Source: an uncultured Faecalibacterium sp. (lineage in GTDB: Bacteria > Bacillota > Clostridia > Oscillospirales > Ruminococcaceae). From it: 9,616 nt of DNA. Position numbers and translations under genes: made by a program. How positions within the stretch are numbered: position 1 is the first letter of the stretch; every line of letters starts with the position of its first letter. Positions 1-6,089 of the stretch are shown here, in pieces. The stretch spans positions 1-9,616 of the forward strand of contig CAMFSB010000036.1 of NCBI GenBank assembly GCA_945982465.1, in the 5' to 3' direction. The notes under the pieces were generated by a model, which was given only the letters and a program-made list of their open reading frames with translations, had not been told where the DNA came from and did no database searches.

Positions 1-508
1 GGATGGCGTCCAGGCCGTTCTTCTTGGCGCAAGCGGCCAGATCGAACTTGCCGGCGGTGGCGCCGAACTCGCAGTCCACACGCCATGCCAGATTCTTCTT
101 GGTGGAATCGGTCATGTTGGGCTCCAGATCGCTGCCCAGCAACTCCGCAAACTTGGCGGCGTGCTCCGCTTCCTCGTAAGCGGCCTTCTCCCAGTACAGG
201 CCCACCTCGGGATAGCCCTCGCGATGCGCAATGCGGGCCATGCACAGATACATGCCAACTTCGCTGCACTCGCCGGTGAAGTTCGCGTTCAGCTGCTCCC
301 AGATGAACTTCTTATCTTCCTCGGAGATGTCGGGGTTGTTCTTGACGGTCTTGGCATAGATGCCGAACTCGTGCTCAGCAGCCAGCTTATCGACCTCCAT
401 GACCTTGAACTTGGAGCCGTCGACCTTGCACACGGGGCACTTGAAGCCTTCGGGGATAGCCTCAGCTTCCAGAACATAACCGCAGACGGGGCATACAAAC
501 TTTTTCAT
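1..508 (-). CDS. rbr: Reverse rubrerythrin (rubredoxin-first, NADH peroxidase type), 3' end cut by window
   Basis: Non-haem di-iron peroxidase that reduces H2O2 to water in the cytoplasm of anaerobes, using electrons passed from NADH through a rubredoxin centre. The first 169 residues are visible and the frame is open to the left edge. Residues 1-35 form a rubredoxin-like Fe(Cys)4 knuckle pair (C6-x2-C9 and C24-x2-C27). A ferritin-like four-helix domain follows, with E80 in the first iron-binding helix and E113-x2-H116 (in EEAEHAAKF) in the second. Having rubredoxin at the N-terminus is the reverse order relative to classical rubrerythrin and matches the clostridial reverse rubrerythrins (about 180 aa), so only some 10 residues should be missing. 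A strong SD (aggagga, within 515-522) precedes the ATG. It begins 26 bases after the perR stop with no promoter or terminator between, so it is probably co-transcribed with perR and induced by peroxide or oxygen. Family call is firm; reductase partner unknown. Confidence 0.93.
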   Translation of the reverse strand, partial: MKKFVCPVCGYVLEAEAIPEGFKCPVCKVDGSKFKVMEVDKLAAEHEFGIYAKTVKNNPDISEEDKKFIWEQLNANFTGECSEVGMYLCMARIAHREGYPEVGLYWEKAAYEEAEHAAKFAELLGSDLEPNMTDSTKKNLAWRVDCEFGATAGKFDLAACAKKNGLDAI

Positions 509-534
509 TGTAAATTTCCTCCATTCAATAAATT

Positions 535-930
535 TTATTCTTCTTTGCGGGAAAGGCAGTCCGTACACAATCCTGTCAGGATCATCTGGACTCGTTCAAC
601 GCGGCACCCCATTTCCCGGGCGATGCCGCTGCAATCGGGAACCCCTGCCTCAGGCAGATCCACGACGGCACCGCAGCCGCTGCACACAAAATGTGCATGG
701 GGGTAGGTGTCGCCGTCAAACCGCTCCACACCGCCTATCGTACCCAGGCTCTGGATGATTCCCTGATCTCTGAACAGGGCCAGATTCCGGTATACTGTAG
801 CAAGGGAGATGTCCGGATACTCCTGCCGGAGAGCCTCATAAAGAGTCTCGGCGCTGGGGTGGGATCTGGAGTGCTGAAGGCAGGAGAGAATGGCGTTCCG
901 TTTCCGGAACTGTTTGCCGGATCGTTCCAT
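535..930 (-). CDS. perR: PerR-type Fur-family peroxide-responsive repressor
   Basis: Metal-dependent DNA-binding repressor of the Fur superfamily, 131 aa (family about 130-150). The N-terminal winged helix-turn-helix has its recognition segment around residues 41-60 (SLATVYRNLALF). The dimerisation domain carries a structural zinc site of four Cys (C83-x2-C86 and C122-x2-C125). The five regulatory-metal ligands of Bacillus subtilis PerR (H37, D85, H91, H93, D104) have clear counterparts here: H24, D72 (in RFD), H78, H80 and D91 (in VVDL). The Asp in RFD favours PerR over Fur, because it supports metal-catalysed His oxidation by peroxide. The ATG has an SD (ggaga) about five bases upstream. 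An extended -10 promoter and a palindromic operator lie directly upstream, so autorepression is expected, and reverse rubrerythrin follows in the same transcript. Zur or Fur remain less likely alternatives. Confidence 0.9.
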   Translation of the reverse strand: MERSGKQFRKRNAILSCLQHSRSHPSAETLYEALRQEYPDISLATVYRNLALFRDQGIIQSLGTIGGVERFDGDTYPHAHFVCSGCGAVVDLPEAGVPDCSGIAREMGCRVERVQMILTGLCTDCLSRKEE

Positions 931-947
931 ACATTTCTCCTGTCGAT

Positions 948-973
948 TTGCAAGTGATTCTCATTTGCAATGA
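948..973. promoter_or_regulatory. Fur/PerR-type palindromic operator upstream of perR
   Basis: Two overlapping perfect inverted repeats. Bases 948-970 read TTGCAA-n-TGA-nnn-TCA-n-TTGCAA, and bases 961-973 read TCATT-TGC-AATGA. Read on the minus strand, the 19-base core beginning GCAAATGAGAATCA matches the E. coli Fur-box consensus at 13 of 19 positions. The site begins two bases downstream of the -10 hexamer and covers the expected transcription start, where a bound repressor would block RNA polymerase. The assignment to PerR binding is inferred from position and from the adjacent gene. Confidence 0.75.
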
Positions 974-974
974 A

Positions 975-1003
975 AATATATCATTGGATGGCACATTTGT
1001 CAA
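975..1003 (-). promoter_or_regulatory. Sigma-A promoter of perR-rbr, extended -10
   Basis: On the minus strand a perfect -35 TTGACA (998-1003) is followed by a 17-base spacer and -10 TATATT (975-980, five of six consensus bases). A TG one base upstream of the -10 makes it an extended -10 element. The predicted start falls near 968, inside the operator. An A/T-rich stretch just upstream (1004-1020) could act as an UP element. This is the strongest promoter in the window. Confidence 0.85.
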
Positions 1004-1013
1004 TAACTATTTC

Positions 1014-1059
1014 AAAAAAATCCGGTTTTCTCACAGTTTTCCACAGAACACAGAGAAAA
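1014..1059 (-). terminator. Weak A/T-rich hairpin with T7 run (possible terminator of the yjjG-Gx operon)
   Basis: On the minus strand TTTTCTC (1053-1059) pairs perfectly with GAGAAAA (1026-1032) across a 20-base loop, and a run of seven T (1014-1020) follows after a five-base gap. The stem is weak for an intrinsic terminator, and the T-run could instead be an UP element of the perR promoter just downstream. It is the only terminator-like element I see after the Gx transporter. Confidence 0.3.
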
Positions 1060-1290
1060 ATTCATCCATCAATGTGTACCATCAGATCAGCGCTAGATCG
1101 TTGGCAGGATGTCTTTTGTGCAGGTGATCCTCTGACCCCTGTTCTGAGGCAGCCGAGAGCCGGCAGCGGGTTCCGCAAACGAATGTGCTACAGCGCAAGC
1201 ACAAGCAAAAAGCAGACAGCCGTTCGCTCCCAGCAAAGTGCGTTTGACGCGGCTCTGCCCGGCCGAAGAAGCCCCCTGCTTTTCCCGCCT

Positions 1291-1821
1291 TTATTTTTGC
1301 CGATTTTCCGTGTTGAAGCCAAGCCTGCCCAGCGCCGGCAGGATCGCCCGCAGCGTAACAGCCGTGACTGCGCCCATCACCAGCCCCAGCACCAGCATTA
1401 CCGGCGCATAATACAGCGACAACGCGCTGCCCAGGATAAACCCGGCGCAAATCAGCTGCCCCACGTTGTGGGCCAGCGCGCCGGACACCGACAGGATGAA
1501 CCAGGTGGGCCGGTGCGGCAGCGAATACAGCCCCCACATGACCAGCAGCGACAGCAGCCCGCCGCACAGCGACAAAAAACCGGCCGTTGCGCCGCTGACC
1601 AGAAACACAAACAGCGCCTTGAGCAGATCCAGCACCAGCGCCTGCCGCGCGCCCATAAAAAACAGCGCGTACATGACCACGATGTTGGCCAGCCCCAGCT
1701 TCATGCCCGGCAAAAGGCCCGGGAAGGTAATGCTGCCCTCGATAAAGGACAACGCCATGGCCAGTGCAAACAGCAGGCCGGAAAGGGCGACCTGCTTTGT
1801 CTTTTCGTAATTGCTCCGCAT
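1291..1821 (-). CDS. Gx transporter family membrane protein (ECF S-component-like; 'heptaprenyl diphosphate synthase component I' Pfam family)
   Basis: Integral membrane protein of 176 aa with about five or six hydrophobic segments (roughly residues 11-28, 44-57, 61-77, 80-99, 106-130 and 136-157). Family hallmarks are the G-M-K-L-G-L-A-N motif at 39-46 and SVSGALAHNVGQL at 111-123. Databases name this family after heptaprenyl diphosphate synthase component I, but its form is that of a small-molecule uptake S-component; the substrate is not known and cannot be read here. Start choice is open. The ATG at 1821 leaves two bases after the ABC-F stop, with GAGG ten bases upstream. A GTG at 1827 would overlap that stop (GTGA) and add two residues. 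It is the last gene of the apparent yjjG-hydrolase-ABC-F operon. No ECF ATPase or T-component is in the window. Confidence 0.85.
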   Translation of the reverse strand: MRSNYEKTKQVALSGLLFALAMALSFIEGSITFPGLLPGMKLGLANIVVMYALFFMGARQALVLDLLKALFVFLVSGATAGFLSLCGGLLSLLVMWGLYSLPHRPTWFILSVSGALAHNVGQLICAGFILGSALSLYYAPVMLVLGLVMGAVTAVTLRAILPALGRLGFNTENRQK

Positions 1822-1823
1822 GG

Positions 1824-3719
1824 TCACCCATCCTCTTCCTGCTGGGCGGCTTCGTACTGCTTCTGCTCTTCCACAGCGGCGTCCCAGGCGGCAAATACTT
1901 CCTCCTGATGGAAGCGCAATTCGTCCCCTTCGTCGCTTTTCTCCCGCAGCAGCATCGGGTCGTTGTACACATCGGGGCTGTTGATCTCGTTTTCCAGCTC
2001 AACTTCGCGGGCACCCAGCTGTTCCATTTCTTCTTCCAGCTTTTTCACCTTTGCCCGCAGCTCTGCGCGGCGGCGGCGCTGCTCCTTACCGTAGCCCTGC
2101 CGGGCAGCGGCCTCTTCCTTTACCGGCTCGGGCTCGGGCTTGCCGCGGCCCATCAGGGCGTCATAGCTTTCGTACAAAACAGCCCTGCCATCCTCGAGAT
2201 ACAAAATCGGGCAGGCAAGCTGATCCATCAGGTAGCGGTCGTGCGTTACCAGCACCAGCGTGCCGGTATAGGCCATCAGCGCCCGGGTCAGGTTTTCGCG
2301 GGTGTAGATGTCCAGATGGTTGGTCGGCTCGTCCAGAAACAGCAGGTTAGGCCGTTCCAGCACGATCTCCGCAAAGCGCAGCCGCGCCAGCTCGCCGCCC
2401 GAAAGCGCCTCGCAGGGCTTGAACACATCCTCACCGCGGAAGCCCAGCCGTGCCAGATGGCTGCGCACTTCCAGTTCGGTGAATTTGGGGTATTTATCCC
2501 AAATGGCGTCGATCACACGGCCGCCCGCCCGGCTTTGCTGCTGCACAAAAATGCTGGGCCGCGCGCCGGTGCCCAGCCGCACCATACCGCCCGAGGGGCG
2601 GCGCTTGCCATCCAGCACCTGCATCAGGGTGGATTTGCCCGTGCCGTTCGGCCCGGCGATCACCAGCCGCTCGCCCCGGTGCACAATATAGCTGAACGGC
2701 TCCAGCAGCGTGCGCGCGCCGATGCGGATGGTCAGGTTTTTCAGGATGACCAGCTCGTTCCACGGCTCCACATCGTATTCAAAGCGGAACGAAAGCTGTG
2801 TCTGCTCGTTTTTGGGCGCTTCGGTGATCTCCAGCTTTTCCAGCTGCTTGCGGCGGCTCTGCGCCATTTTAGTGGTGGACGCCCGCACCAGGTTGCGATC
2901 TACATAATCCTGAAGCTTGGCCGCCAACGCCACATCGGCGTCGTGCTGCTTTTGCTGCAAAGCGTCGGCCGCCTCTTTCTGCGGCAGATAGGCGGAAAAG
3001 TTCCCCTTATAAGCCGTAACGCTTTTGCCCGCGACCTCCCAGATCTTCGTGCACACATGGTCGAGGAAATACCGGTCGTGGCTGACCACCAGCACCGCGC
3101 CGGAATACGCCTTGAGGTAGGCTTCCAACCATTCCATCGTGGCAAAATCCAGGTGGTTGGTCGGCTCGTCCAAAATCAGCACATCCGGCTTTTTCAAAAG
3201 CAGCTTGGCCAGACGCAGCCGGGTCAGTTCCCCGCCCGAAAGCACGCCTACGCGCTTTTGCCAGGTTTCCTGCGCAAAGCCCATGCCGCCCAGCACTTTT
3301 TTGATGTTCACATCCATGTTGTAGCCATCAGCCGCGTCTACAATGGCCTGCAGCTCGGCGTGCCGGCGGGCCAGTTCCTCGCTGCCCGGCTCCGCCGCCA
3401 TTCTGCGCTCCACGATCTGCATCTGCGCCATAGCGTCCAGAACGCCTGCAAAGGCGGTGCGCATTTCGCCGTACACGTCCAGCGAGGCATCCGGCGCGGC
3501 GTTCTGTTCCAGATATCCCAGCGTTACGCCGCGCGCCAGGGTAAACTCGCCGTTATAATCAGTGTACTCCCGGGTCAGGATTTTGAGCAGCGTGGTTTTG
3601 CCCGCGCCGTTCTGCCCCACGATGCCAATGCGGTCCCCGGGTTCCACATTGGCCGTTACATTTTCCAAAACGACCTTTTCGCCAAAGGTCTTTCCCAGAT
3701 GGTCCAAACTGATCAGCAT
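1824..3719 (-). CDS. ABC-F family ATPase (ribosome-associated, YdiF/Uup-like)
   Basis: Soluble tandem ATP-binding protein of 631 aa without membrane segments, the hallmark of ABC-F factors, which act at the ribosomal E site rather than in transport. Domain 1 has Walker A GQNGAGKT (35-42), signature LSGGE (160-164), Walker B LILDE (181-185) and switch H214. The inter-domain linker that contacts P-site tRNA is about residues 235-315 and rich in Gln and Lys. Domain 2 has Walker A GPNGTGKS (356-363), LSGGE (439-443), Walker B FLDE (461-464) and H493. A charged C-terminal extension (about 540-628) looks like the coiled coil of YdiF/Uup members. The ATG has AAGGA six bases upstream. It lies 75 bases after the alpha/beta hydrolase, with no terminator seen between. 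Housekeeping translation role is more likely than antibiotic resistance, but sequence alone does not exclude the latter. Confidence 0.95.
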   Translation of the reverse strand: MLISLDHLGKTFGEKVVLENVTANVEPGDRIGIVGQNGAGKTTLLKILTREYTDYNGEFTLARGVTLGYLEQNAAPDASLDVYGEMRTAFAGVLDAMAQMQIVERRMAAEPGSEELARRHAELQAIVDAADGYNMDVNIKKVLGGMGFAQETWQKRVGVLSGGELTRLRLAKLLLKKPDVLILDEPTNHLDFATMEWLEAYLKAYSGAVLVVSHDRYFLDHVCTKIWEVAGKSVTAYKGNFSAYLPQKEAADALQQKQHDADVALAAKLQDYVDRNLVRASTTKMAQSRRKQLEKLEITEAPKNEQTQLSFRFEYDVEPWNELVILKNLTIRIGARTLLEPFSYIVHRGERLVIAGPNGTGKSTLMQVLDGKRRPSGGMVRLGTGARPSIFVQQQSRAGGRVIDAIWDKYPKFTELEVRSHLARLGFRGEDVFKPCEALSGGELARLRFAEIVLERPNLLFLDEPTNHLDIYTRENLTRALMAYTGTLVLVTHDRYLMDQLACPILYLEDGRAVLYESYDALMGRGKPEPEPVKEEAAARQGYGKEQRRRRAELRAKVKKLEEEMEQLGAREVELENEINSPDVYNDPMLLREKSDEGDELRFHQEEVFAAWDAAVEEQKQYEAAQQEEDG

Positions 3720-3794
3720 ATTTGTTCCTTATTTGCTAGCTTTGAACGGACGGACGTACCGCCGCCCAGTGCGCGGCCGCTTTGCCCCGCGCTT

Positions 3795-4745
3795 TTATTC
3801 CCCGCGCCGGGCCAGCGCTTGTTCGCACCAGGCAGCCACATCGCTGTACACCTGCTCGCGGCAGGCTTCGTTGAGGATCTCGTGGCGCAGCCCATCATAT
3901 AATTTGAGCGTAACATCCTGCACGCCGGCCTTTTGCAGCCGCTGCGCCACCTGGGCAGGGCCTGCGCCATAGCTGCCCACCGGATCGTCCGCGCCGGCAA
4001 TGACCAGCACGGGCAGATCCTTGCGCACATTCTGCACCCACTGCTCACTGTTTACATGCACCAGCACCTTTGTCAGCTCGTGAAACGCGCTGACCGTGAA
4101 CGTAAAGCCGCACTTTGCGTCGGCGTCGTAGCGCACCACGTTGCCTTCGTCCGCGCTGAGCCAGGCATTGGGGCTTTTCGCATCCGGGATGCGCTGCAGA
4201 TAGCTGCCAAACGCCGCCTTGTTCACCAGCGCGGAACGGTACTGCGGGCCGCGGAACAGGCCGATCACATCGGTCAGCAGCAATGCCGCCGGCGCGGCCG
4301 GGTTTTTGCCCGCCGTGCCGCAGAACACAGCCGCATCCATCGCCTGGGGGTACAGTTCCACAAACCAGCGGGCAAAAAAGCTGCCCATGCTGTGCCCAAA
4401 CAGCACCAGCGGCAGCCCCGGCCAGCGCTCGCAGGCCAGCCGGTTCATGGTATACAGGTCTTTCAGCACATAGGCGCGCCCGTTGCGCGGTGCAAAATAG
4501 CCGTTGGGGTATTCCTTGCCGCTGGTGCTGCCGTGGCCCAGATGGTCGTTGCCGCAGACCACATAGCCTTGGGCGGCAAGGTACGCGGCAAAATCCCGGT
4601 ATCGCAGGATATACTCCGCCATCCCGTGGGAGATCTGCAGGATGGCATGCGGCTCCACCGCCGGGTCGTAGAAATAATAGCCGGCTACCGGCTGGCCGCG
4701 GAACGACGATTCAAATTGAATGTTTTCGATTTTTAATTCCGACAT
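3795..4745 (-). CDS. Alpha/beta hydrolase, monoacylglycerol lipase/lysophospholipase-like (Hydrolase_4)
   Basis: Cytoplasmic serine hydrolase of 316 aa; no signal peptide. The catalytic triad is visible: nucleophile S119 in GHSMG (117-121), acid D254 (in GADDPVG) and H288 (in GLRHE). The HGMAEY segment (40-45) is the oxyanion-hole HG motif of the monoglyceride lipase/lysophospholipase group, and NDHLGHG (66-72) is also typical of that group. Residues about 150-225 form the lid insert. Likely substrates are monoacylglycerols, lysophospholipids or other small esters; the exact one is not readable. The ATG has a strong SD (aggagga, nine bases upstream) that lies inside the preceding HAD gene, whose end overlaps this start by 35 bases, implying translational coupling. 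ABC-F follows. Family call is firm, substrate is inference. Confidence 0.88.
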   Translation of the reverse strand: MSELKIENIQFESSFRGQPVAGYYFYDPAVEPHAILQISHGMAEYILRYRDFAAYLAAQGYVVCGNDHLGHGSTSGKEYPNGYFAPRNGRAYVLKDLYTMNRLACERWPGLPLVLFGHSMGSFFARWFVELYPQAMDAAVFCGTAGKNPAAPAALLLTDVIGLFRGPQYRSALVNKAAFGSYLQRIPDAKSPNAWLSADEGNVVRYDADAKCGFTFTVSAFHELTKVLVHVNSEQWVQNVRKDLPVLVIAGADDPVGSYGAGPAQVAQRLQKAGVQDVTLKLYDGLRHEILNEACREQVYSDVAAWCEQALARRGE

Positions 4746-5454
4746 TTTGCAGCTCCTCCTGTTCCATAACGATGGGATACAGCTCGGTAAGCGAACGGAT
4801 CTCGTAGGTAGGCTTCAGCGCTGTGGTGTTTTCGGCGCTGGAGGGGTTATACCAGCAGGTGTCCAGGCCGGCGTTTTGCCCGCCGCGGATATCGCCGTTC
4901 AGGCTGTCGCCCACCACCAGCACATGGCTGCGGTTCTCCACGCCCAGCTGGCGCAGTGCCTGATCGAAACAGCGGCGGTCGGGCTTGTCGGCCCCCAGCT
5001 TTTCCGAAATGAACACATCCTCCATGTACCCGGCCACGCCTGATTCCTGAATGCGCTGCATCTGCACGCGCTGCACGCCGTTGGACACCACGGCCAGCGT
5101 GGCCACCTCGGCCAGCTCGTTCAGCGCCTCCAGCGTGCCGGGGATCAGATCGGGGTGGCAGGCCAGCCTGTCCAGATAATACTGGTTCATCTCGGCGCCT
5201 TTGCCCTTGCCGTCCATGCCCAGCGCCTTCAAAAAGCGGGCAAATCGCTCGGCCAGCAGCTTTTCGCGGCGGATCTCGCCTTTTTCCAGGCTTGCCCACA
5301 GCCTGCTGTTAATCTGGCGGTAGGTATCCATTGTGGCGGCGTCCGTCGGCAACGCGTAATGCTCCAGCGTTTCCTGCAGGGCCTTGTTCTCGGCGGCGTC
5401 AAAATCCAGCAGAGTGTTATCTGCGTCAAATAAAATACAATAGTACTGTGCCAT
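4711..5454 (-). CDS. HAD-family phosphatase, YjjG-like (pyrimidine nucleoside monophosphatase)
   Basis: HAD superfamily subfamily IA hydrolase, 247 aa, of the YjjG/YfnB group, which in E. coli dephosphorylates pyrimidine nucleoside monophosphates and removes non-canonical ones. Motif I is D10-A-D12-N-T (nucleophile and general acid); the DADNT variant with Asn is typical of YjjG-like proteins, where DVDGT is more common elsewhere. Motif II is S124-N125, motif III K157 (in DKPDRRCF), motif IV GD183SLNGD188. The helical cap spans about residues 18-90. I chose the ATG at 5454 because GAGG lies nine bases upstream and because motif I then starts at the usual distance. An upstream in-frame extension to 5559 would run through the promoter and is rejected. 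It is first in its operon, behind a clear promoter, and its end overlaps the alpha/beta hydrolase start. Confidence 0.9.
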   Translation of the reverse strand: MAQYYCILFDADNTLLDFDAAENKALQETLEHYALPTDAATMDTYRQINSRLWASLEKGEIRREKLLAERFARFLKALGMDGKGKGAEMNQYYLDRLACHPDLIPGTLEALNELAEVATLAVVSNGVQRVQMQRIQESGVAGYMEDVFISEKLGADKPDRRCFDQALRQLGVENRSHVLVVGDSLNGDIRGGQNAGLDTCWYNPSSAENTTALKPTYEIRSLTELYPIVMEQEELQNVGIKNRKHSI

Positions 5455-5484
5455 TGTTCTATCCCTCATTTCCTTGTTCTTAGT

Positions 5485-5513
5485 ATTATCCCCTGTTTTG
5501 CATGCAATGTCAA
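5485..5513 (-). promoter_or_regulatory. Sigma-A promoter of the yjjG-hydrolase-ABC-F-Gx operon
   Basis: On the minus strand a perfect -35 TTGACA (5508-5513) and a -10 GATAAT (5485-5490, five of six) are separated by 17 bases. The spacer contains a perfect ten-base palindrome TTGCATGCAA (5498-5507), a possible operator. The expected start is near 5478, leaving a leader of about 25 bases before the ATG at 5454. It lies just after the terminator of the preceding transcript, which fits a new transcription unit. Confidence 0.8.
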
Positions 5514-5516
5514 CCA

Positions 5517-5557
5517 AAACAACGCCCCGCCCTGCGCCAGACAGCACAAAGCGGGGC
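5517..5557 (-). terminator. Intrinsic terminator after the Cys-rich gene
   Basis: On the minus strand GCCCCGC (5551-5557) pairs with GCGGGGC (5524-5530). The 20-base loop can form an inner stem (GTGC/GCGC with one G-U pair). GTTGTTTT follows, with the T-run at 5517-5520. The hairpin begins eight bases after the stop of the Cys-rich gene. A T-run (ATTTTT) also follows on the plus strand, so it could work in both directions, although no plus-strand gene enters here. Confidence 0.7.
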
Positions 5558-5565
5558 ATTTTTGC

Positions 5566-6033
5566 TTATTCGTCCAGGATGAGATATTCGCCGGTGTCGG
5601 TCTGCTCCGGCGCATTGTCCGCGCAGTCCGAACCGCCGCCGCCATCGCAATCGCCACCATCATCACAGTCGCAATCACCGTCATCACAGCTGCTGTCATC
5701 ACAGTTGCAGCCGTCACAGTCGCAGTCATCACAATCGCAGCCGCAGTCACAGTCACCGCATTCGCAGTCACCGCCATTGTTCCCGCCGTGGCAGCCGCCG
5801 CTGCAGACCTGGTCGCAGCTGAACAGCACCGGTTCCATTTCGGCTTCGTCGTGGGCGACCTGTTCGCTCCAGTTGAAATCAAAATAATCCACGCTGCCGT
5901 CGGTCACATCGCCGGACTGTGGGTCGCTGGCCAGCGCCGGGTCGTCCGTGGGCAGATCGTTGAACCACAGCACATCGTCCGCCGTGTTCCGTCCGTCTGT
6001 GCGGGCAGCGGTCTCCAATTCCTCATACAGCAT
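5566..6033 (-). CDS. Acidic Cys/Asp/Gly-rich protein, possible metal-binding protein, unrecognised
   Basis: 155 aa, no family recognised. Residues 1-70 are acidic and ordinary in composition (Asp/Glu rich, with WFNDLP at 23-28 and DYFDFNW at 49-55). Residues 73-137 hold 18 Cys (73, 77, 81, 90, 92, 95, 97, 99, 101, 104, 106, 109, 111, 116, 121, 123, 129, 137) and 20 Asp, with runs of C-D-C, C-G-C and C-x2-C and one His (H82). The last 18 residues lack Cys and end EYLILDE. There is no signal peptide or membrane segment. Dense C-x-C and C-x2-C spacing suggests metal chelation like a metallothionein, but the alternating Asp is unlike known metallothioneins; a Cys-rich RiPP precursor is another option, although no modifying enzyme is nearby. 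The start has GGGGG eight bases upstream of the ATG. It lies 56 bases after gpsA and is followed by a terminator, which supports it being a real gene. Confidence 0.7.
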   Translation of the reverse strand: MLYEELETAARTDGRNTADDVLWFNDLPTDDPALASDPQSGDVTDGSVDYFDFNWSEQVAHDEAEMEPVLFSCDQVCSGGCHGGNNGGDCECGDCDCGCDCDDCDCDGCNCDDSSCDDGDCDCDDGGDCDGGGGSDCADNAPEQTDTGEYLILDE

Positions 6034-6089
6034 GTGCCAATCCCCCTTTTCCCCATGGTATGCACAGGGGCGGCAGGCTGTGAAGCCAA

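Larger units (their letters stand above)
974..1290. other. Intergenic stretch between Gx transporter and perR
   Basis: No convincing gene in about 320 bases. It holds the perR promoter at its left end and an A/T-rich weak hairpin with a T-run. Directly after the Gx-transporter stop, the same frame stays open for 65 codons (1290 down to a TAG at 1093-1095) and includes a hydrophobic Ala/Cys-rich run. It has no ATG or GTG start, and its only TTG (1234-1236) has no SD, so I do not call a gene. It may be a decayed remnant of a downstream operon gene or chance in GC-rich DNA. Confidence 0.6.

Noticed and set aside
1037..1045. DnaA-box-like TTTTCCACA
   Set aside because: A single 8/9 match in an intergenic region, with no cluster and no dnaA/dnaN nearby; chance is likely.
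970..1908. Plus-strand open frame starting in the perR promoter
   Set aside because: It runs antisense to the Gx transporter, has no SD, and is rich in Gln/Arg/His as expected from an antisense shadow.
3720..3794. Terminator or promoter between the alpha/beta hydrolase and ABC-F genes
   Set aside because: Only short stems such as a GCGGCCGC palindrome without a T-run, and no hexamer pair; the genes look co-transcribed.
1764..3902. Very long open frame on the plus strand (over 700 codons)
   Set aside because: It mirrors the ABC-F gene in a GC-rich region; its translation is His/Gln/Arg-rich without domains, while the minus strand carries full ABC-F motifs.
5455..5559. N-terminal extension of the YjjG-like protein
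   Set aside because: The extra 35 codons run through the promoter and terminator of the intergenic region, and HAD motif I is already properly placed with the ATG at 5454.
5474..5887. Plus-strand Ser/Gln/Pro-rich frame opposite the Cys-rich gene
   Set aside because: It is the antisense of the Cys/Asp repeat, has no SD, and would start within the yjjG promoter. The minus frame has an SD, a sensible N-terminus and a terminator.
6048..6083. TTCACA-18-TACCAT as a promoter of the Cys-rich gene
   Set aside because: The start would fall on the SD itself, and the -10 matches only four of six; read-through from gpsA is simpler.
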